Shown one piece after another: positions 1-9,330 of a stretch of 64,000 bases of DNA (its first letter is position 1; every line of letters begins with the position of its first letter). Position numbers and translations under genes: made by a program. The notes under the pieces are model-generated. The model had not been told where the DNA came from. It saw only the letters and a list, made by a program, of their open reading frames with translations, and ran no database searches. The stretch covers positions 1 through 64,000 of the forward strand of contig JAGCWA010000002.1 in NCBI GenBank assembly GCA_017962085.1. Reading direction: 5' to 3'. Source of the stretch: Paludibacteraceae bacterium (lineage in GTDB: Bacteria > Bacteroidota > Bacteroidia > Bacteroidales > Paludibacteraceae).

Positions 1-884
1 ACCGCACGGACAAGCATGCCGAACATTCGATCGTCCCAGTTGGAACGGACCCATGCTCCTCCAATTTTTTTCGTTCCGAAATAGAATCCCATCGATTTGG
101 CGCTAGGATCTAACATGTTTTGCATATAATCCACGTTCTTTTCCAAGTTAGACGACCAATAGGCTCCGAATTTGCCGACTTCGTTAAGGGACTTGTTAAA
201 CATAAATCCCGCTGCAGGGAAAAAGATGAAGCTCTCATTCTTCTTTGAAACGCCCATGATACCTGCAACGCCAGTTTTGTTATAGTTTGGGACCCAAAAC
301 CAATCGCACCATTCGATAAGCTCTTCCATATTCTCTATGGTAGGCATGCGCCATTTATTTCCCCATTGTGCGGTGGCCGCGTCATCCTCAGGGAGAAGAG
401 TTCTCATACTATCCATATCCGCCCCTTTCTTCACATATTTCTTTCCTTCGTACTCGATGTAGCTATTGGCGCAATATTTTGTTTGTACTTTTTTATAAGC
501 GGGTTTTTCCTTCCCGTTTGCGTCCTTATAGGTTCCGTTTTTCGTGATTTTCGACCACTTATATGTGTTCCAGTTGTATTCCTTTTTCTTCTTGATTTCT
601 CCCCAAGAGAAAAAATCGCCCGTTTCCACCGGTGATTTCGCACCAATGTTGCAGGTAGCCCATAAGACACCGCTTGGCAATCCTAAATCCACATAATCAT
701 GCTTCCCGTTTTTGCCACTGACCGTAAGCTTTACCCCTTCAAACTCGGAGATGAGGGTGACATTGTACATGTGTTTCTCCTTATCATAGGCAGTTGAGTC
801 ATGGAGTTGAAAAACAGTTTCCTGTGCCCAATTAGAGGCGCTGGCCACAATCAACGTGACAAGGGTTAATAAAAGTTTCCTCAT
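1..884 (-). CDS. FISUMP-like secreted/surface protein, C-terminus cut by window edge
   Basis: Reading on the minus strand from the ATG at 884, the frame stays open to base 1, so about 294 residues are visible and the end is missing. The N-terminus is a signal peptide ending near an Ala-Gln (MRKLLLTLVTLIVAS...WAQ). From about residue 55 it carries the pattern YVDLGLPSGVLWATCNIGA, then FFSWGE, WRMPT and AAGF, and WSS. This is typical of the Fibrobacter succinogenes major paralogous (FISUMP) domain family, which is abundant on Bacteroidales surfaces and of unknown biochemical role. It is transcribed divergently from the GH5 gene. Family assignment comes from remembered motifs, not from a search. 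Confidence 0.8.
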   Translation of the reverse strand, partial: MRKLLLTLVTLIVASASNWAQETVFQLHDSTAYDKEKHMYNVTLISEFEGVKLTVSGKNGKHDYVDLGLPSGVLWATCNIGAKSPVETGDFFSWGEIKKKKEYNWNTYKWSKITKNGTYKDANGKEKPAYKKVQTKYCANSYIEYEGKKYVKKGADMDSMRTLLPEDDAATAQWGNKWRMPTIENMEELIEWCDWFWVPNYNKTGVAGIMGVSKKNESFIFFPAAGFMFNKSLNEVGKFGAYWSSNLEKNVDYMQNMLDPSAKSMGFYFGTKKIGGAWVRSNWDDRMFGMLVRA

Positions 885-1147
885 GATAGTTAGTTTAAGA
901 ATTAATATGAATTTTTGAATAAATATAAGCAATATATCGTTGATAACCGTCCGTTTCGTAATATTTTTCTATAGTTTACACAAAGATTTTAGAAGAGGAG
1001 AATAAAATCCATATACGCCACATTCTAAAATAGTAAATCGTAAATAGCCAAATCGTAAATTTATTCATATCTTTACCAGCGATTGTCAATTGAGGGGTGT
1101 TGATTTGCCAGACGATTGGTTCTTAGCCCCTCCCTAAAAAAGCTATT

Positions 1148-2407
1148 ATGAGGATAAGAGGTTTATTTTTAGCCGTTTGTGCTATTTGTGCGCATCTCAG
1201 TAGTAGTGCGCAAGATTATTTTTATGTTTGGCAGAAAGATGGTTCCGTCACCCAGTTTAATGTGGCCGATGTGGATAGCATCACGTTCTCCATGTCCGAC
1301 GAACCGGCTGAGATGGAGCTGAAGATGACGGCTACGCAATTAGCCTCCAAGATGTTCTTGGCCTGCAATATCGGCAACACGTTCGAATCCGTCGGCTGTT
1401 CCACCACCTCCAGCAACGAAAGTTGTTGGGGCAGTCCGAAAATCACGCAACAGATCATCGACGCCTACAAAGAGGCTGGATTCAATACCGTGCGCATCCC
1501 TGTGGCGTGGAACACCTATGCGGAGGCGAATGGAGGTGTCATACCGGAATGGTGGATGAAGCGCATACAAGAGGTGGTGGACTATTGCATGAAGGACGAT
1601 CTGTACGTGTTGTTGAACATCCATTGGGATGGGGGATGGTTGGAGAGGCATGTGGAGGCGGCTTCACAATCCTCTGTGAACAAAACGCAGGAGAACCTAT
1701 GGGGGCAGATCGCCTCCCATTTCAAGAACTACGACGAGCATCTGGTCTTCTGCAGTGCCAACGAGCCAGACACGGAAAATGACGAGCAAGCCGCCATACT
1801 CAAGACGTATCACCAGACTTTCGTCAACACGGTCCGTGCCACGGGAGGCTACAATGGAACACGATGCCTAGTCATTCAATGTGCGGGGACGGCGGCCGAC
1901 AAAGCCGTGCAGTACGACTACATGCCGACCGATGTTGTTCCGAACCGCCTGCTGATGGAGTTCCATTACTACCCATACACCTATGCGTTGATGGAGGAAG
2001 ATGCCGATTGGGGACCTGCCCATTGGTTCTGGGGAAAGGATTATCAGAACATAATCGTGGATGGAGTGAATCGTTCCTGCTCTTGGCATACGGAGGAGAC
2101 CGTCATATCCGAGTTTTCTGCCATCAAAGCGAAATTTGTCGATAAGGGCATACCCGTTGTGATGGGTGAGTTCGCCATCATGAACCGTGAACTATCCGCA
2201 GAATGGCAGGAGAAGTTTGAGGAGTGTCGCGCGGCCTACTATTATTTCCTGACCAAAACCGCAAAGAATTATGGCATTGTCCCCGTGTTATGGGACACAC
2301 CGAACGGATCCAAAAGCGTGATCGACCGAGACAAGTGCACCGTCGGGAACCAAAAAGCCATGGAGGGCTTGCTGAAAGGCGCGAACGAGGGGGTGTATCC
2401 GTTCTGA
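1148..2407 (+). CDS. Secreted GH5 endoglucanase (cellulase)
   Basis: 419 residues. A signal peptide (about 1-21) is followed by a short module (YFYVWQKDGSVTQFNVADVD, about 24-43) common at the start of Prevotella-like secreted proteins, then a GH5 (beta/alpha)8 domain. Catalytic signatures are visible: the acid/base Glu206 in the SANEPD motif and the nucleophile Glu341 in VMGEFA. NIGNTFE near 75 and IHWDGGW near 158 also fit GH5 cellulases. Expected role: cleavage of beta-1,4-glucans outside the cytoplasm. It stands alone, with no SusC/D pair nearby, so it is not part of an obvious polysaccharide utilisation locus. No C-terminal sorting domain is obvious. The exact polymer is not deducible. 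Confidence 0.9.
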   Translation: MRIRGLFLAVCAICAHLSSSAQDYFYVWQKDGSVTQFNVADVDSITFSMSDEPAEMELKMTATQLASKMFLACNIGNTFESVGCSTTSSNESCWGSPKITQQIIDAYKEAGFNTVRIPVAWNTYAEANGGVIPEWWMKRIQEVVDYCMKDDLYVLLNIHWDGGWLERHVEAASQSSVNKTQENLWGQIASHFKNYDEHLVFCSANEPDTENDEQAAILKTYHQTFVNTVRATGGYNGTRCLVIQCAGTAADKAVQYDYMPTDVVPNRLLMEFHYYPYTYALMEEDADWGPAHWFWGKDYQNIIVDGVNRSCSWHTEETVISEFSAIKAKFVDKGIPVVMGEFAIMNRELSAEWQEKFEECRAAYYYFLTKTAKNYGIVPVLWDTPNGSKSVIDRDKCTVGNQKAMEGLLKGANEGVYPF

Positions 2408-2503
2408 AAAGAATGGAGGGGGAATGTCGGTAAGATAACCCCTTCCTCATGGCGGATATCGGCGGCGCAGGAGGCGCACCGCCCGATCCCCCATGAAAAA
2501 TAA

Positions 2504-2535
2504 TTTTCTATTGAGCGGAAAAATCCTTAACTTTG
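2504..2535 (+). promoter_or_regulatory. Bacteroidetes-type promoter of era
   Basis: TAACTTTG at 2528-2535 matches the -7 consensus TAnnTTTG. A weak -33 element (TTTT, 2504-2507) lies 20 nt upstream. The era start is 17 nt downstream. Confidence 0.55.
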
Positions 2536-2551
2536 CAAAAAATAATCTCTC

Positions 2552-3433
2552 ATGCATAAATCAGGTTTTGTAAATATTGTGGGCAACCCTAACGTCGGCA
2601 AATCGACGTTGATGAACGCTTTGGTGGGCGAGAGGATCTCCATCATCACATCGAAGGCGCAGACCACACGACATAGAATATTGGGCATCGTGAACGGGGA
2701 GGATTTTCAAATCGTCTATTCGGACACGCCCGGCGTCCTGAAGCCTAACTACAAGCTCCAGGAGTCCATGCTGAATTTCTCCACCAGCGCACTCACCGAC
2801 GCGGATGTGTTGCTCTACGTGACGGACGTGGTGGAAAGCGCAGAAAAAAACGCCGATTTCATCGAGAAAGTGAAGAAGCAGAAAGCTCCTGTTCTGCTCA
2901 TCATCAATAAGATAGACCTGACCGACCAGCCTAAGTTGATCGAATTGGTGGAGAAGTGGAAGGGAATCTTGCCGGACGCGGAAATCATCCCTATCTCCGC
3001 ACAAAACAACTTTAACCTCGATTATGTGCTGAAAAGGATCAAGAGCTTATTGCCGGATTCACCGCCGTTCTTCGAAAAGGACGCATTGACCGACAAACCG
3101 GCCAGGTTCTTCGTCACGGAGATCATCCGCGAGAAGATCCTCACCAACTACGACAAGGAGGTTCCCTACGCCGTGGAGGTCGTGGTGGAGAGCTTCAAGG
3201 AGGATAATAAACTCATCCATATCAACGCCGTCATCTACGTCGAGCGTGACTCCCAGAAGGGTATCATCATCGGTCAGGGCGGCAAGATGCTAAAAAAGGT
3301 CGGAACAGAGGCCAGGAAAGATATCGAGGCTTTCTTCGATAAAAAGGTCTTTCTTGAGCTCTACGTTAAGGTGGAGAAGGATTGGAGAAACAAGGACAAA
3401 GACTTGAAGGATTTTGGCTATCAACCTGAATAA
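2552..3433 (+). CDS. era: GTPase Era
   Basis: 293 residues, the normal Era length. The N-terminal GTPase has G1 GNPNVGKST at 11-19, DTPG at 58-61 and NKID at 119-122. The C-terminal KH domain carries the GQGG loop at about 241-244 and the usual FLELYVKVEKDWR ending. Era binds the 3' end of 16S rRNA through the KH domain and acts in small-subunit assembly. The gene is followed after 34 bp by der, another ribosome-assembly GTPase, and the two probably share the promoter at 2504-2535. Confidence 0.97.
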   Translation: MHKSGFVNIVGNPNVGKSTLMNALVGERISIITSKAQTTRHRILGIVNGEDFQIVYSDTPGVLKPNYKLQESMLNFSTSALTDADVLLYVTDVVESAEKNADFIEKVKKQKAPVLLIINKIDLTDQPKLIELVEKWKGILPDAEIIPISAQNNFNLDYVLKRIKSLLPDSPPFFEKDALTDKPARFFVTEIIREKILTNYDKEVPYAVEVVVESFKEDNKLIHINAVIYVERDSQKGIIIGQGGKMLKKVGTEARKDIEAFFDKKVFLELYVKVEKDWRNKDKDLKDFGYQPE

Positions 3434-3467
3434 CCGTTGATAACCCTAACAGAATAATAGAAAGAAA

Positions 3468-4781
3468 ATGAGCAATTTAGTAGCTATAGTAGGCCGTCCG
3501 AACGTCGGCAAGTCTACACTGTTCAACAGACTGACCCAAACACACCGCGCCATCGTGAACGACGAGGCCGGCACCACGCGTGACCGCCAGTACGGAAAGG
3601 TGGAGTGGAACGGTGTGGAGTTCTCCATCGTCGACACAGGCGGTTGGGTGGTCAATTCGGACGATATTTTCGAGGAGGAGATCCGCAAACAGGTGAAGAT
3701 AGCCATCGAGGAGGCTGACGTCATCCTTTTCGTCGTCGACGTGACCAACGGCCTGACGGATCTCGACCTGCAGGTGGGACAGATCCTCCGCAAGAACAAA
3801 AAACCGGTCATCTTGATATGCAACAAGGTGGACAACAATGAGTTGCGGTATGATGCGGCGGAGTTCTACAAACTTGGTTTGGGCGATCCGCAGTGCATAT
3901 CCTCCATCTCGGGATCGGGCACGGGAGACCTGCTCGACATGATTCTGCAAGAGCTGCCTAAGAAGAAGGAGGAGGAGATGGACGAGGACTTGCCACACAT
4001 CGCCATCGTGGGTAGACCAAACGCAGGAAAATCATCCATAATCAACGCTTTCATCGGAGAAGATAGGTATATCGTGACGGATATCGCAGGTACTACCCGC
4101 GACAGTATACATACCCGTTACACGAAATTTGGATACGATTTCTACCTCGTCGACACGGCGGGTATCCGCAAAAAGGGCAAAGTGACGGAAGACCTCGAAT
4201 ACTTCTCCGTCATCCGTTCCATCCGTTCCATCGAGGATTCTGACGTTTGTATCCTCATGATCGATGCGACAAGAGGTATCGAGGCGCAGGACATGAACAT
4301 CGTCCAATTGATCCAAAAGAACAAGAAGGGCATTGTTGTGTGCGTCAACAAATGGGACCTCATCACGGATAAAGACTCTAAGTCGACCCTCACGATGGAG
4401 AAGGCCATCAGGGAGCGTCTCGCCCCGTTCGATGATTTCCCTATCATCTTCACCTCCGCACTGACCAAACAGCGCATTTTCAAGGTGATAGAGGCCGCCA
4501 TGGAGGTCTATGGCAACAAGAAGCGGAAAATCGCGACCAGCAAGCTGAACGAGTTCTTCTTGCCGCTTATCGAGAACTATCCGCCACCTGCCACGAAGGG
4601 TAAGTACATCAAGATCAAATATGTGATGCAATTGCCAAATACGCAGATTCCATCGTTTGTTTTCTATGCGAACCTTCCGCAGTACGTGAAGGATCCGTAC
4701 AAACGATTCCTCGAAAACAAGATGAGGGAACAATGGGAGCTGTCCGGCACACCGATCAACATCTTCATCAGGCAGAAATAA
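3468..4781 (+). CDS. der: GTPase Der (EngA), double GTPase domain
   Basis: 437 residues. Two tandem GTPase domains are visible: G1 GRPNVGKST at 9-17 and GRPNAGKSS at 182-190, each with DTAG/DTGG and NKxD motifs. A C-terminal KH-like domain follows from about 350, including [16 protein letters not shown]. Der acts in assembly of the 50S ribosomal subunit. It lies directly downstream of era with no visible promoter between them, so co-expression is likely. Length and architecture are ordinary. Confidence 0.97.
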   Translation: MSNLVAIVGRPNVGKSTLFNRLTQTHRAIVNDEAGTTRDRQYGKVEWNGVEFSIVDTGGWVVNSDDIFEEEIRKQVKIAIEEADVILFVVDVTNGLTDLDLQVGQILRKNKKPVILICNKVDNNELRYDAAEFYKLGLGDPQCISSISGSGTGDLLDMILQELPKKKEEEMDEDLPHIAIVGRPNAGKSSIINAFIGEDRYIVTDIAGTTRDSIHTRYTKFGYDFYLVDTAGIRKKGKVTEDLEYFSVIRSIRSIEDSDVCILMIDATRGIEAQDMNIVQLIQKNKKGIVVCVNKWDLITDKDSKSTLTMEKAIRERLAPFDDFPIIFTSALTKQRIFKVIEAAMEVYGNKKRKIATSKLNEFFLPLIENYPPPATKGKYIKIKYVMQLPNTQIPSFVFYANLPQYVKDPYKRFLENKMREQWELSGTPINIFIRQK

Positions 4782-4859
4782 AATTCGGAAATCTGTTAAA
4801 ACACGTGAAAAACACCCGAAGGTTTTTCCTCTCGATGGTGGATTATGACTCTTTTTAAT

Positions 4860-4867
4860 TAACTTTG
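4860..4867 (+). promoter_or_regulatory. -7 element upstream of ftsK
   Basis: TAACTTTG matches TAnnTTTG exactly and lies 22 nt before the ftsK start. No good TTTG is visible at the expected -33 position. Confidence 0.45.
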
Positions 4868-4889
4868 CGGTTATAGAAAACAGGATAGA

Positions 4890-7547
4890 ATGGGCAAAAA
4901 AGAGCAAGATAAGAGAGCAGACATGGAGAAAAACACAGAAGGAGAAGGGAAAGGTGGTTTGTATCCATTGCTCAAAAAAATGAAGGACGAACGTATACAG
5001 ACGGCCATCGGGCTGGTGCTGCTGACGTTTGGACTCTACTTGGCGTTGGCTTTCGTCTCATTCTTCTTCACAGGTTGGCAAGACCAAAGCCTGGTGCAGA
5101 ACACACAGGGTTTCACCATCGATTACATCAATGAGAATGTAAGGAACTGGGCGGGTCTGAGAGGCGCGAAACTGGCTGATTTCTTCATCAACAGGACTTT
5201 CGGTATCTCTTGTCTCCTTTATCTGTTCTACTATTTCCTTTGTGCGCTGTGGCTGATGCATATCCGTCCTTTCCGCATGTGCAGGACATTCCTGATCTGC
5301 TCTTTCTTCCTAATCTGGTTGTCCCTCTTCTTCGGCTTCTTCTTTGTGAAAAACTACGAATCCACCCATCTTTTCTGGGGTGGTGAGCACGGCTATTTCA
5401 TGTCCATCTGGCTACGCTCCAACGTGGGTGTGGCGGGAACGGCGCTGTTGCTGATATTATCATTGATTCTTTTTGTCATCTGCGCTTACAAAACAGCGAT
5501 TTCACGGGCGAAAACGATGGGTGTCACCATCTATTCCAAGCTGAAGAAACTCGATGATGGGACTGATCCTGCTGTCGCAGGCGTGGAGGGCGACCCTGAA
5601 AACAACGGACCGACAGGTGACGGCGGAACAGGTGAAGGTGATAATGGCGAATTCACCGTGAAAAGTACGGATGGAAACGAGACAGGAACCGAAGACCCGA
5701 ACAAGGAGGGGAATGACCCGACAGATGATAATACAATCACTTTCACAGAGAAGCAAGATGGTGAGAAGGAGGGCGATAACAACGCAACCTCTACTACGAA
5801 GGGTGGTGACCCTGAATTCATTGTCAACCAAGGCAATACGGAGAATTACGAGCCACAAAATAATTCTCAGGCGAATAACAACGAAGGGGGTGACAACACA
5901 CCATCCACCAACGATGGAAACGATACATCCAAGGGTGGGCAAGAGCCTACTGACGCTCCAGCAGGAGCAGACAATGTTGATTTCCAAGTGAATGAAGGTA
6001 TAGGAGACGACCTCGTGGGGCAAGACAACATGGAGTTGTACGATCCGACGAAGGAGTTGAGCTTTTACCAGAAACCATCAACCGAGCTGTTCGATAAGTC
6101 CGTCGTGAGCGGACCGACCATCAACATGGAGGAACAGACGCAGAACAAGAACAAGATCGTCGAAGTGCTAAAGAGCTTCGGCGTCGAGATATCTTCCATC
6201 AAAGCCACGGTCGGACCGACAGTGACCCTTTACGAGGTGACTCCATCCGCAGGTGTGCGCATCAGCCGCATCAGGAACTTGGGAGACGATATCGCCCTCA
6301 GCATCGCAGCCAAGGGAATTCGTATCATCGCACCAATTCCAGGGAAGGGAACCATCGGTATCGAGGTGCCGAACAACAAGCCTCAGACGGTTCCGATGGC
6401 GGATATCATCAACAGCAAGAAGTTCCAGGAATCGAAATACGAACTGCCAATCGCAATTGGTAAAACCATCACGAACGAAGTCTACATGGTGGATCTCTGC
6501 AAGATGCCGCACGTGCTGGTGGCTGGTGCGACTGGTCAGGGTAAGTCCGTGGGACTGAACGCCATCATCACCTCCATCCTCTACAAGAAACATCCGGCAG
6601 AGGTGAAGTTCGTCATGGTAGACCCTAAGATGGTGGAATTCAGCATGTACGCACCTATCGAGAAGCATTTCTTGGCGAAGATACCAGACGCTGAGGATGC
6701 GATCATCACGGATGTGAACAAGGTGGTGGAGACGTTGAAATCGCTATGCGTAGAGATGGACGACCGCTACACATTGCTGAAGGAGGCCAACGTAAGGCAG
6801 GTGAAAGAGTACAACGAGAAGTTCATCAACCGTAGGCTCAACCCGTTGAAAGGGCACCGTTTCATGCCTTATATCGTCGTAATCATCGATGAATTCGCCG
6901 ATTTGATCATGCAGGTCGGCAAGGAAGTGGAGCAACCGATCGCCCGTATCGCGCAAAAGGCACGTGCCGTAGGTATCCACATGATCCTCGCCACGCAAAG
7001 ACCATCCGCCAATATCATCACGGGTGTCATACGCGCCAACTTCCCGGCACGATTCGCCTTCCGCGTATCCACCGGATTGGAGTCACGCGTCATATTAGAC
7101 CAAAGCGGAGCGGAGCAACTGATTGGTCGAGGAGATATGCTGATCAGCCAAGGCAACGACTTCGAACGCGTGCAGTGCGCCTTTGTCGACACGCCAGAGG
7201 TGGAGCGCATCACGCAGTTCATCTCCGAGCAGCAAGGCTATCAGGAGGCTTACGCATTGCCGGATCCTCCGTCGGAGGGAGAGAGCGATGGTCCGAAGGA
7301 TGTGGACCTCTCCAAGTTGGATCCGAAATTCGAGGAGGCGGCCGCCCTGATCGTCTCCACGCAACAAGGCTCCACGTCCATGATTCAAAGAAAGCTCTCC
7401 TTGGGTTACAACCGTGCGGGACGTCTGATGGATCAGCTGGAGGTGGCTGGTATCGTCGGTCCGCAGGAGGGAAGCAAACCGCGCGAGGTCAAGATCACAG
7501 ATTTGGATCAACTAGATATGATAATTAGCAAATTAAAGAACCAATAA
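4890..7547 (+). CDS. ftsK: DNA translocase FtsK/SpoIIIE family
   Basis: 885 residues. Four hydrophobic segments lie at about 38-60, 105-125, 133-153 and 180-203. A long, low-complexity linker rich in Gly, Asn, Asp, Glu and Thr (about 225-385) follows, then the motor: Walker A GATGQGKS at about 546-553 and Walker B IIDE ending at 667-668. The C-terminal winged-helix gamma domain (about 810-865; STQQGSTSMIQRKLSLGYNR) normally reads KOPS-type polar sequences. The role is chromosome dimer resolution and DNA pumping at the division septum. The start could be Met1 or Met12. The linker contains a recurring F-x-V/F-x-E motif (see findings). Confidence 0.96.
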   Translation: MGKKEQDKRADMEKNTEGEGKGGLYPLLKKMKDERIQTAIGLVLLTFGLYLALAFVSFFFTGWQDQSLVQNTQGFTIDYINENVRNWAGLRGAKLADFFINRTFGISCLLYLFYYFLCALWLMHIRPFRMCRTFLICSFFLIWLSLFFGFFFVKNYESTHLFWGGEHGYFMSIWLRSNVGVAGTALLLILSLILFVICAYKTAISRAKTMGVTIYSKLKKLDDGTDPAVAGVEGDPENNGPTGDGGTGEGDNGEFTVKSTDGNETGTEDPNKEGNDPTDDNTITFTEKQDGEKEGDNNATSTTKGGDPEFIVNQGNTENYEPQNNSQANNNEGGDNTPSTNDGNDTSKGGQEPTDAPAGADNVDFQVNEGIGDDLVGQDNMELYDPTKELSFYQKPSTELFDKSVVSGPTINMEEQTQNKNKIVEVLKSFGVEISSIKATVGPTVTLYEVTPSAGVRISRIRNLGDDIALSIAAKGIRIIAPIPGKGTIGIEVPNNKPQTVPMADIINSKKFQESKYELPIAIGKTITNEVYMVDLCKMPHVLVAGATGQGKSVGLNAIITSILYKKHPAEVKFVMVDPKMVEFSMYAPIEKHFLAKIPDAEDAIITDVNKVVETLKSLCVEMDDRYTLLKEANVRQVKEYNEKFINRRLNPLKGHRFMPYIVVIIDEFADLIMQVGKEVEQPIARIAQKARAVGIHMILATQRPSANIITGVIRANFPARFAFRVSTGLESRVILDQSGAEQLIGRGDMLISQGNDFERVQCAFVDTPEVERITQFISEQQGYQEAYALPDPPSEGESDGPKDVDLSKLDPKFEEAAALIVSTQQGSTSMIQRKLSLGYNRAGRLMDQLEVAGIVGPQEGSKPREVKITDLDQLDMIISKLKNQ

Positions 7548-7560
7548 ACGGCACAGAAAT

Positions 7561-8223
7561 ATGAAAAAGATATTATTATTCATATGGGTCTGCATGACAG
7601 CCCACATCGCCTTCTCGCAAAACCCGACGAAGGAGGAGAGCATCGACCCCAAGGCTAAATCGCTGTTGGACAAGGCCGTGGCTGTAATGGAGAACAAGAA
7701 GGGAATGGAGATTCAGTTCACCATCAAGGTGGATAACGTACGTGACTCGAAGTCTGACACATACAATGGAAGCGCCATGTTGAAGGGCGAGAAGTTCAAA
7801 TTGTCCCTCAGGGATGTGGACACCTATTTCGACGGGAAGGTCGAAGCGGTACACATGGTGAAGGAAAAAGAGGTCACCCTCAGCAAACCAGACAAGGACG
7901 ATCTGAAGGAAGTGAACCCAATTTTACTGATGAAATCGTACAAAACAGGCTACAAAATGCGTTACATGGGCGTCTCCACGGTCAATGGCAAGCCATGCGA
8001 GGAGGTGGAGTTATATCCGGACGATCTGAATAGCCCGTATTCGATCATCCATCTAATCTTCGAAAAGAAAACATTATTACTGGAAAGCATATCGCTTCGC
8101 GGCAAGGGTGGTATCCACACCTACTTCAATGTCACGAAGGTATCCCCTAAAGAGTTCAAAGACACGGATTTCGTGTTCGATGTGAAACAACACCCAGGGG
8201 TTGAAGTGGTCGATTTACAATAA
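7561..8223 (+). CDS. LolA-like outer-membrane lipoprotein carrier protein
   Basis: 220 residues beginning with a signal peptide (about 1-20, ending AFSQ). The mature part has the LolA/LolB-type pattern: a helical start (AKSLLDKAVAVMENKKGMEIQFTI) and strand-rich repeats such as YNGSAMLKGEKFKL and a terminal FVFDVKQHPGVEVVDL. Family members shuttle lipoproteins through the periplasm. It lies 13 bp after ftsK and 11 bp before trxB, so it is probably in one operon; the ftsK-lolA adjacency is common in bacteria. Divergence from proteobacterial LolA is large, so the symbol is withheld. Confidence 0.85.
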   Translation: MKKILLFIWVCMTAHIAFSQNPTKEESIDPKAKSLLDKAVAVMENKKGMEIQFTIKVDNVRDSKSDTYNGSAMLKGEKFKLSLRDVDTYFDGKVEAVHMVKEKEVTLSKPDKDDLKEVNPILLMKSYKTGYKMRYMGVSTVNGKPCEEVELYPDDLNSPYSIIHLIFEKKTLLLESISLRGKGGIHTYFNVTKVSPKEFKDTDFVFDVKQHPGVEVVDLQ

Positions 8224-8234
8224 AACACACACAA

Positions 8235-9173
8235 ATGGATAAAGTACGTTGCTTAATCATTGGATCAGGTCCTGCAGGATACACGGCCGCCATATACGCT
8301 GCCCGCGCGAACCTGTCCCCCGTATTGTACGAAGGGTCGTTGCCCGGAGGTCAGTTGACAACCACGACGGAGATAGAGAATTTCCCAGGTTATCCGGATG
8401 GTATATCAGGCGCACAAATGATGGAAGATCTTCGCAAACAAGCGATTCGTTTCGGAGCTGACATCCGTGTGGGAATCGCCACCAAAGCGGTCCTCCAGCC
8501 TAACGAGAACATCATCACCATCGATGGCGAGAAGGAGATCCAAGCGAGCACTGTGATTATCTCAACGGGCGCATCCGCCAAGTATCTGGGATTGCCGGAC
8601 GAGCGAAAATACGCTGGTATGGGCGTTTCCGCCTGTGCAACCTGCGACGGATTCTTCTACCGCAACAAGACCGTGATCGTGGTGGGCGGAGGAGACACAG
8701 CCTGCGAGGACGCCATGTATCTTTCTGGTCTTTGCAAGAAGGTGTACTTGGCCGTGCGGAAGAATTCTTTGCGCGCCTCCAAGGTGATGCAGGAACGTGT
8801 ATTGCACAACGAGAAGATTGAAATCCTCTTCAAACATGAAGTGATCGGTCTCTTCGGTGAGGACGGTGTCGAGGGCGCTATCTTGATGAAAAACAGGGGT
8901 GAGAAGAACCAAGAGGAATACAGCATAGCCATCGACGGCCTCTTCATCGCGATAGGCCACCATCCGAACTCCACATTGTTCGAGCAATACCTCGAACTGG
9001 ATAAACTCGGATACATCAAGACCTTCCATGGCACGCAAGAGACAAACGTGCCGGGAGTCTTCGCCGCGGGAGATGTGGCGGATCCTCGTTACAGACAGGC
9101 AATCACTGCGGCTGCGAGCGGATGCAAGGCTGCCATCGATTGCGAGCGTTATTTAGTCGAAAACGGATTGTAA
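8235..9173 (+). CDS. trxB: Thioredoxin-disulfide reductase
   Basis: 312 residues, the normal TrxB length. FAD-binding GSGPAGY at 10-16, redox-active CATC at Cys134-Cys137, and NADPH-binding GGGDTACEDA near 151-160 are visible, with a C-terminal FAD motif (GVFAAGDVADPRYRQAITAAASG split over about 270-292). It reduces thioredoxin with NADPH in the cytoplasm. It lies in a tight + strand run between the LolA-like gene and a 40-codon gene 3 bp downstream. Confidence 0.97.
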   Translation: MDKVRCLIIGSGPAGYTAAIYAARANLSPVLYEGSLPGGQLTTTTEIENFPGYPDGISGAQMMEDLRKQAIRFGADIRVGIATKAVLQPNENIITIDGEKEIQASTVIISTGASAKYLGLPDERKYAGMGVSACATCDGFFYRNKTVIVVGGGDTACEDAMYLSGLCKKVYLAVRKNSLRASKVMQERVLHNEKIEILFKHEVIGLFGEDGVEGAILMKNRGEKNQEEYSIAIDGLFIAIGHHPNSTLFEQYLELDKLGYIKTFHGTQETNVPGVFAAGDVADPRYRQAITAAASGCKAAIDCERYLVENGL

Positions 9174-9176
9174 GCC

Positions 9177-9299
9177 ATGGCTGACAACTATTTGGAAAAG
9201 AAATACGAGGAGTATGAGCAGAAGAAAGCCCAGTTCCTCAGAAAGAAGAAATTGGGTCTCCTGAAAAAGACGACCAAGCCTTCATCTTCGTCCAAATGA
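9177..9299 (+). CDS. Small charged protein of 40 residues, unknown function
   Basis: An ATG 3 bp after the trxB stop opens a 41-codon frame ending in TGA at 9297-9299. The product begins MADNYLEKKYEEYEQKKAQF, is dominated by Lys, Glu and Gln and likely helical, and ends in a Lys/Ser-rich tail. Tight spacing after trxB and sensible codon use argue that it is real. From memory, similar short MADNYLE-type proteins occur in Bacteroidales genomes, but I cannot verify this. No function can be assigned. Confidence 0.6.
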   Translation: MADNYLEKKYEEYEQKKAQFLRKKKLGLLKKTTKPSSSSK

Positions 9300-9330
9300 A
9301 TTGGCCAGAGACGAATGTATATTAGATCGT

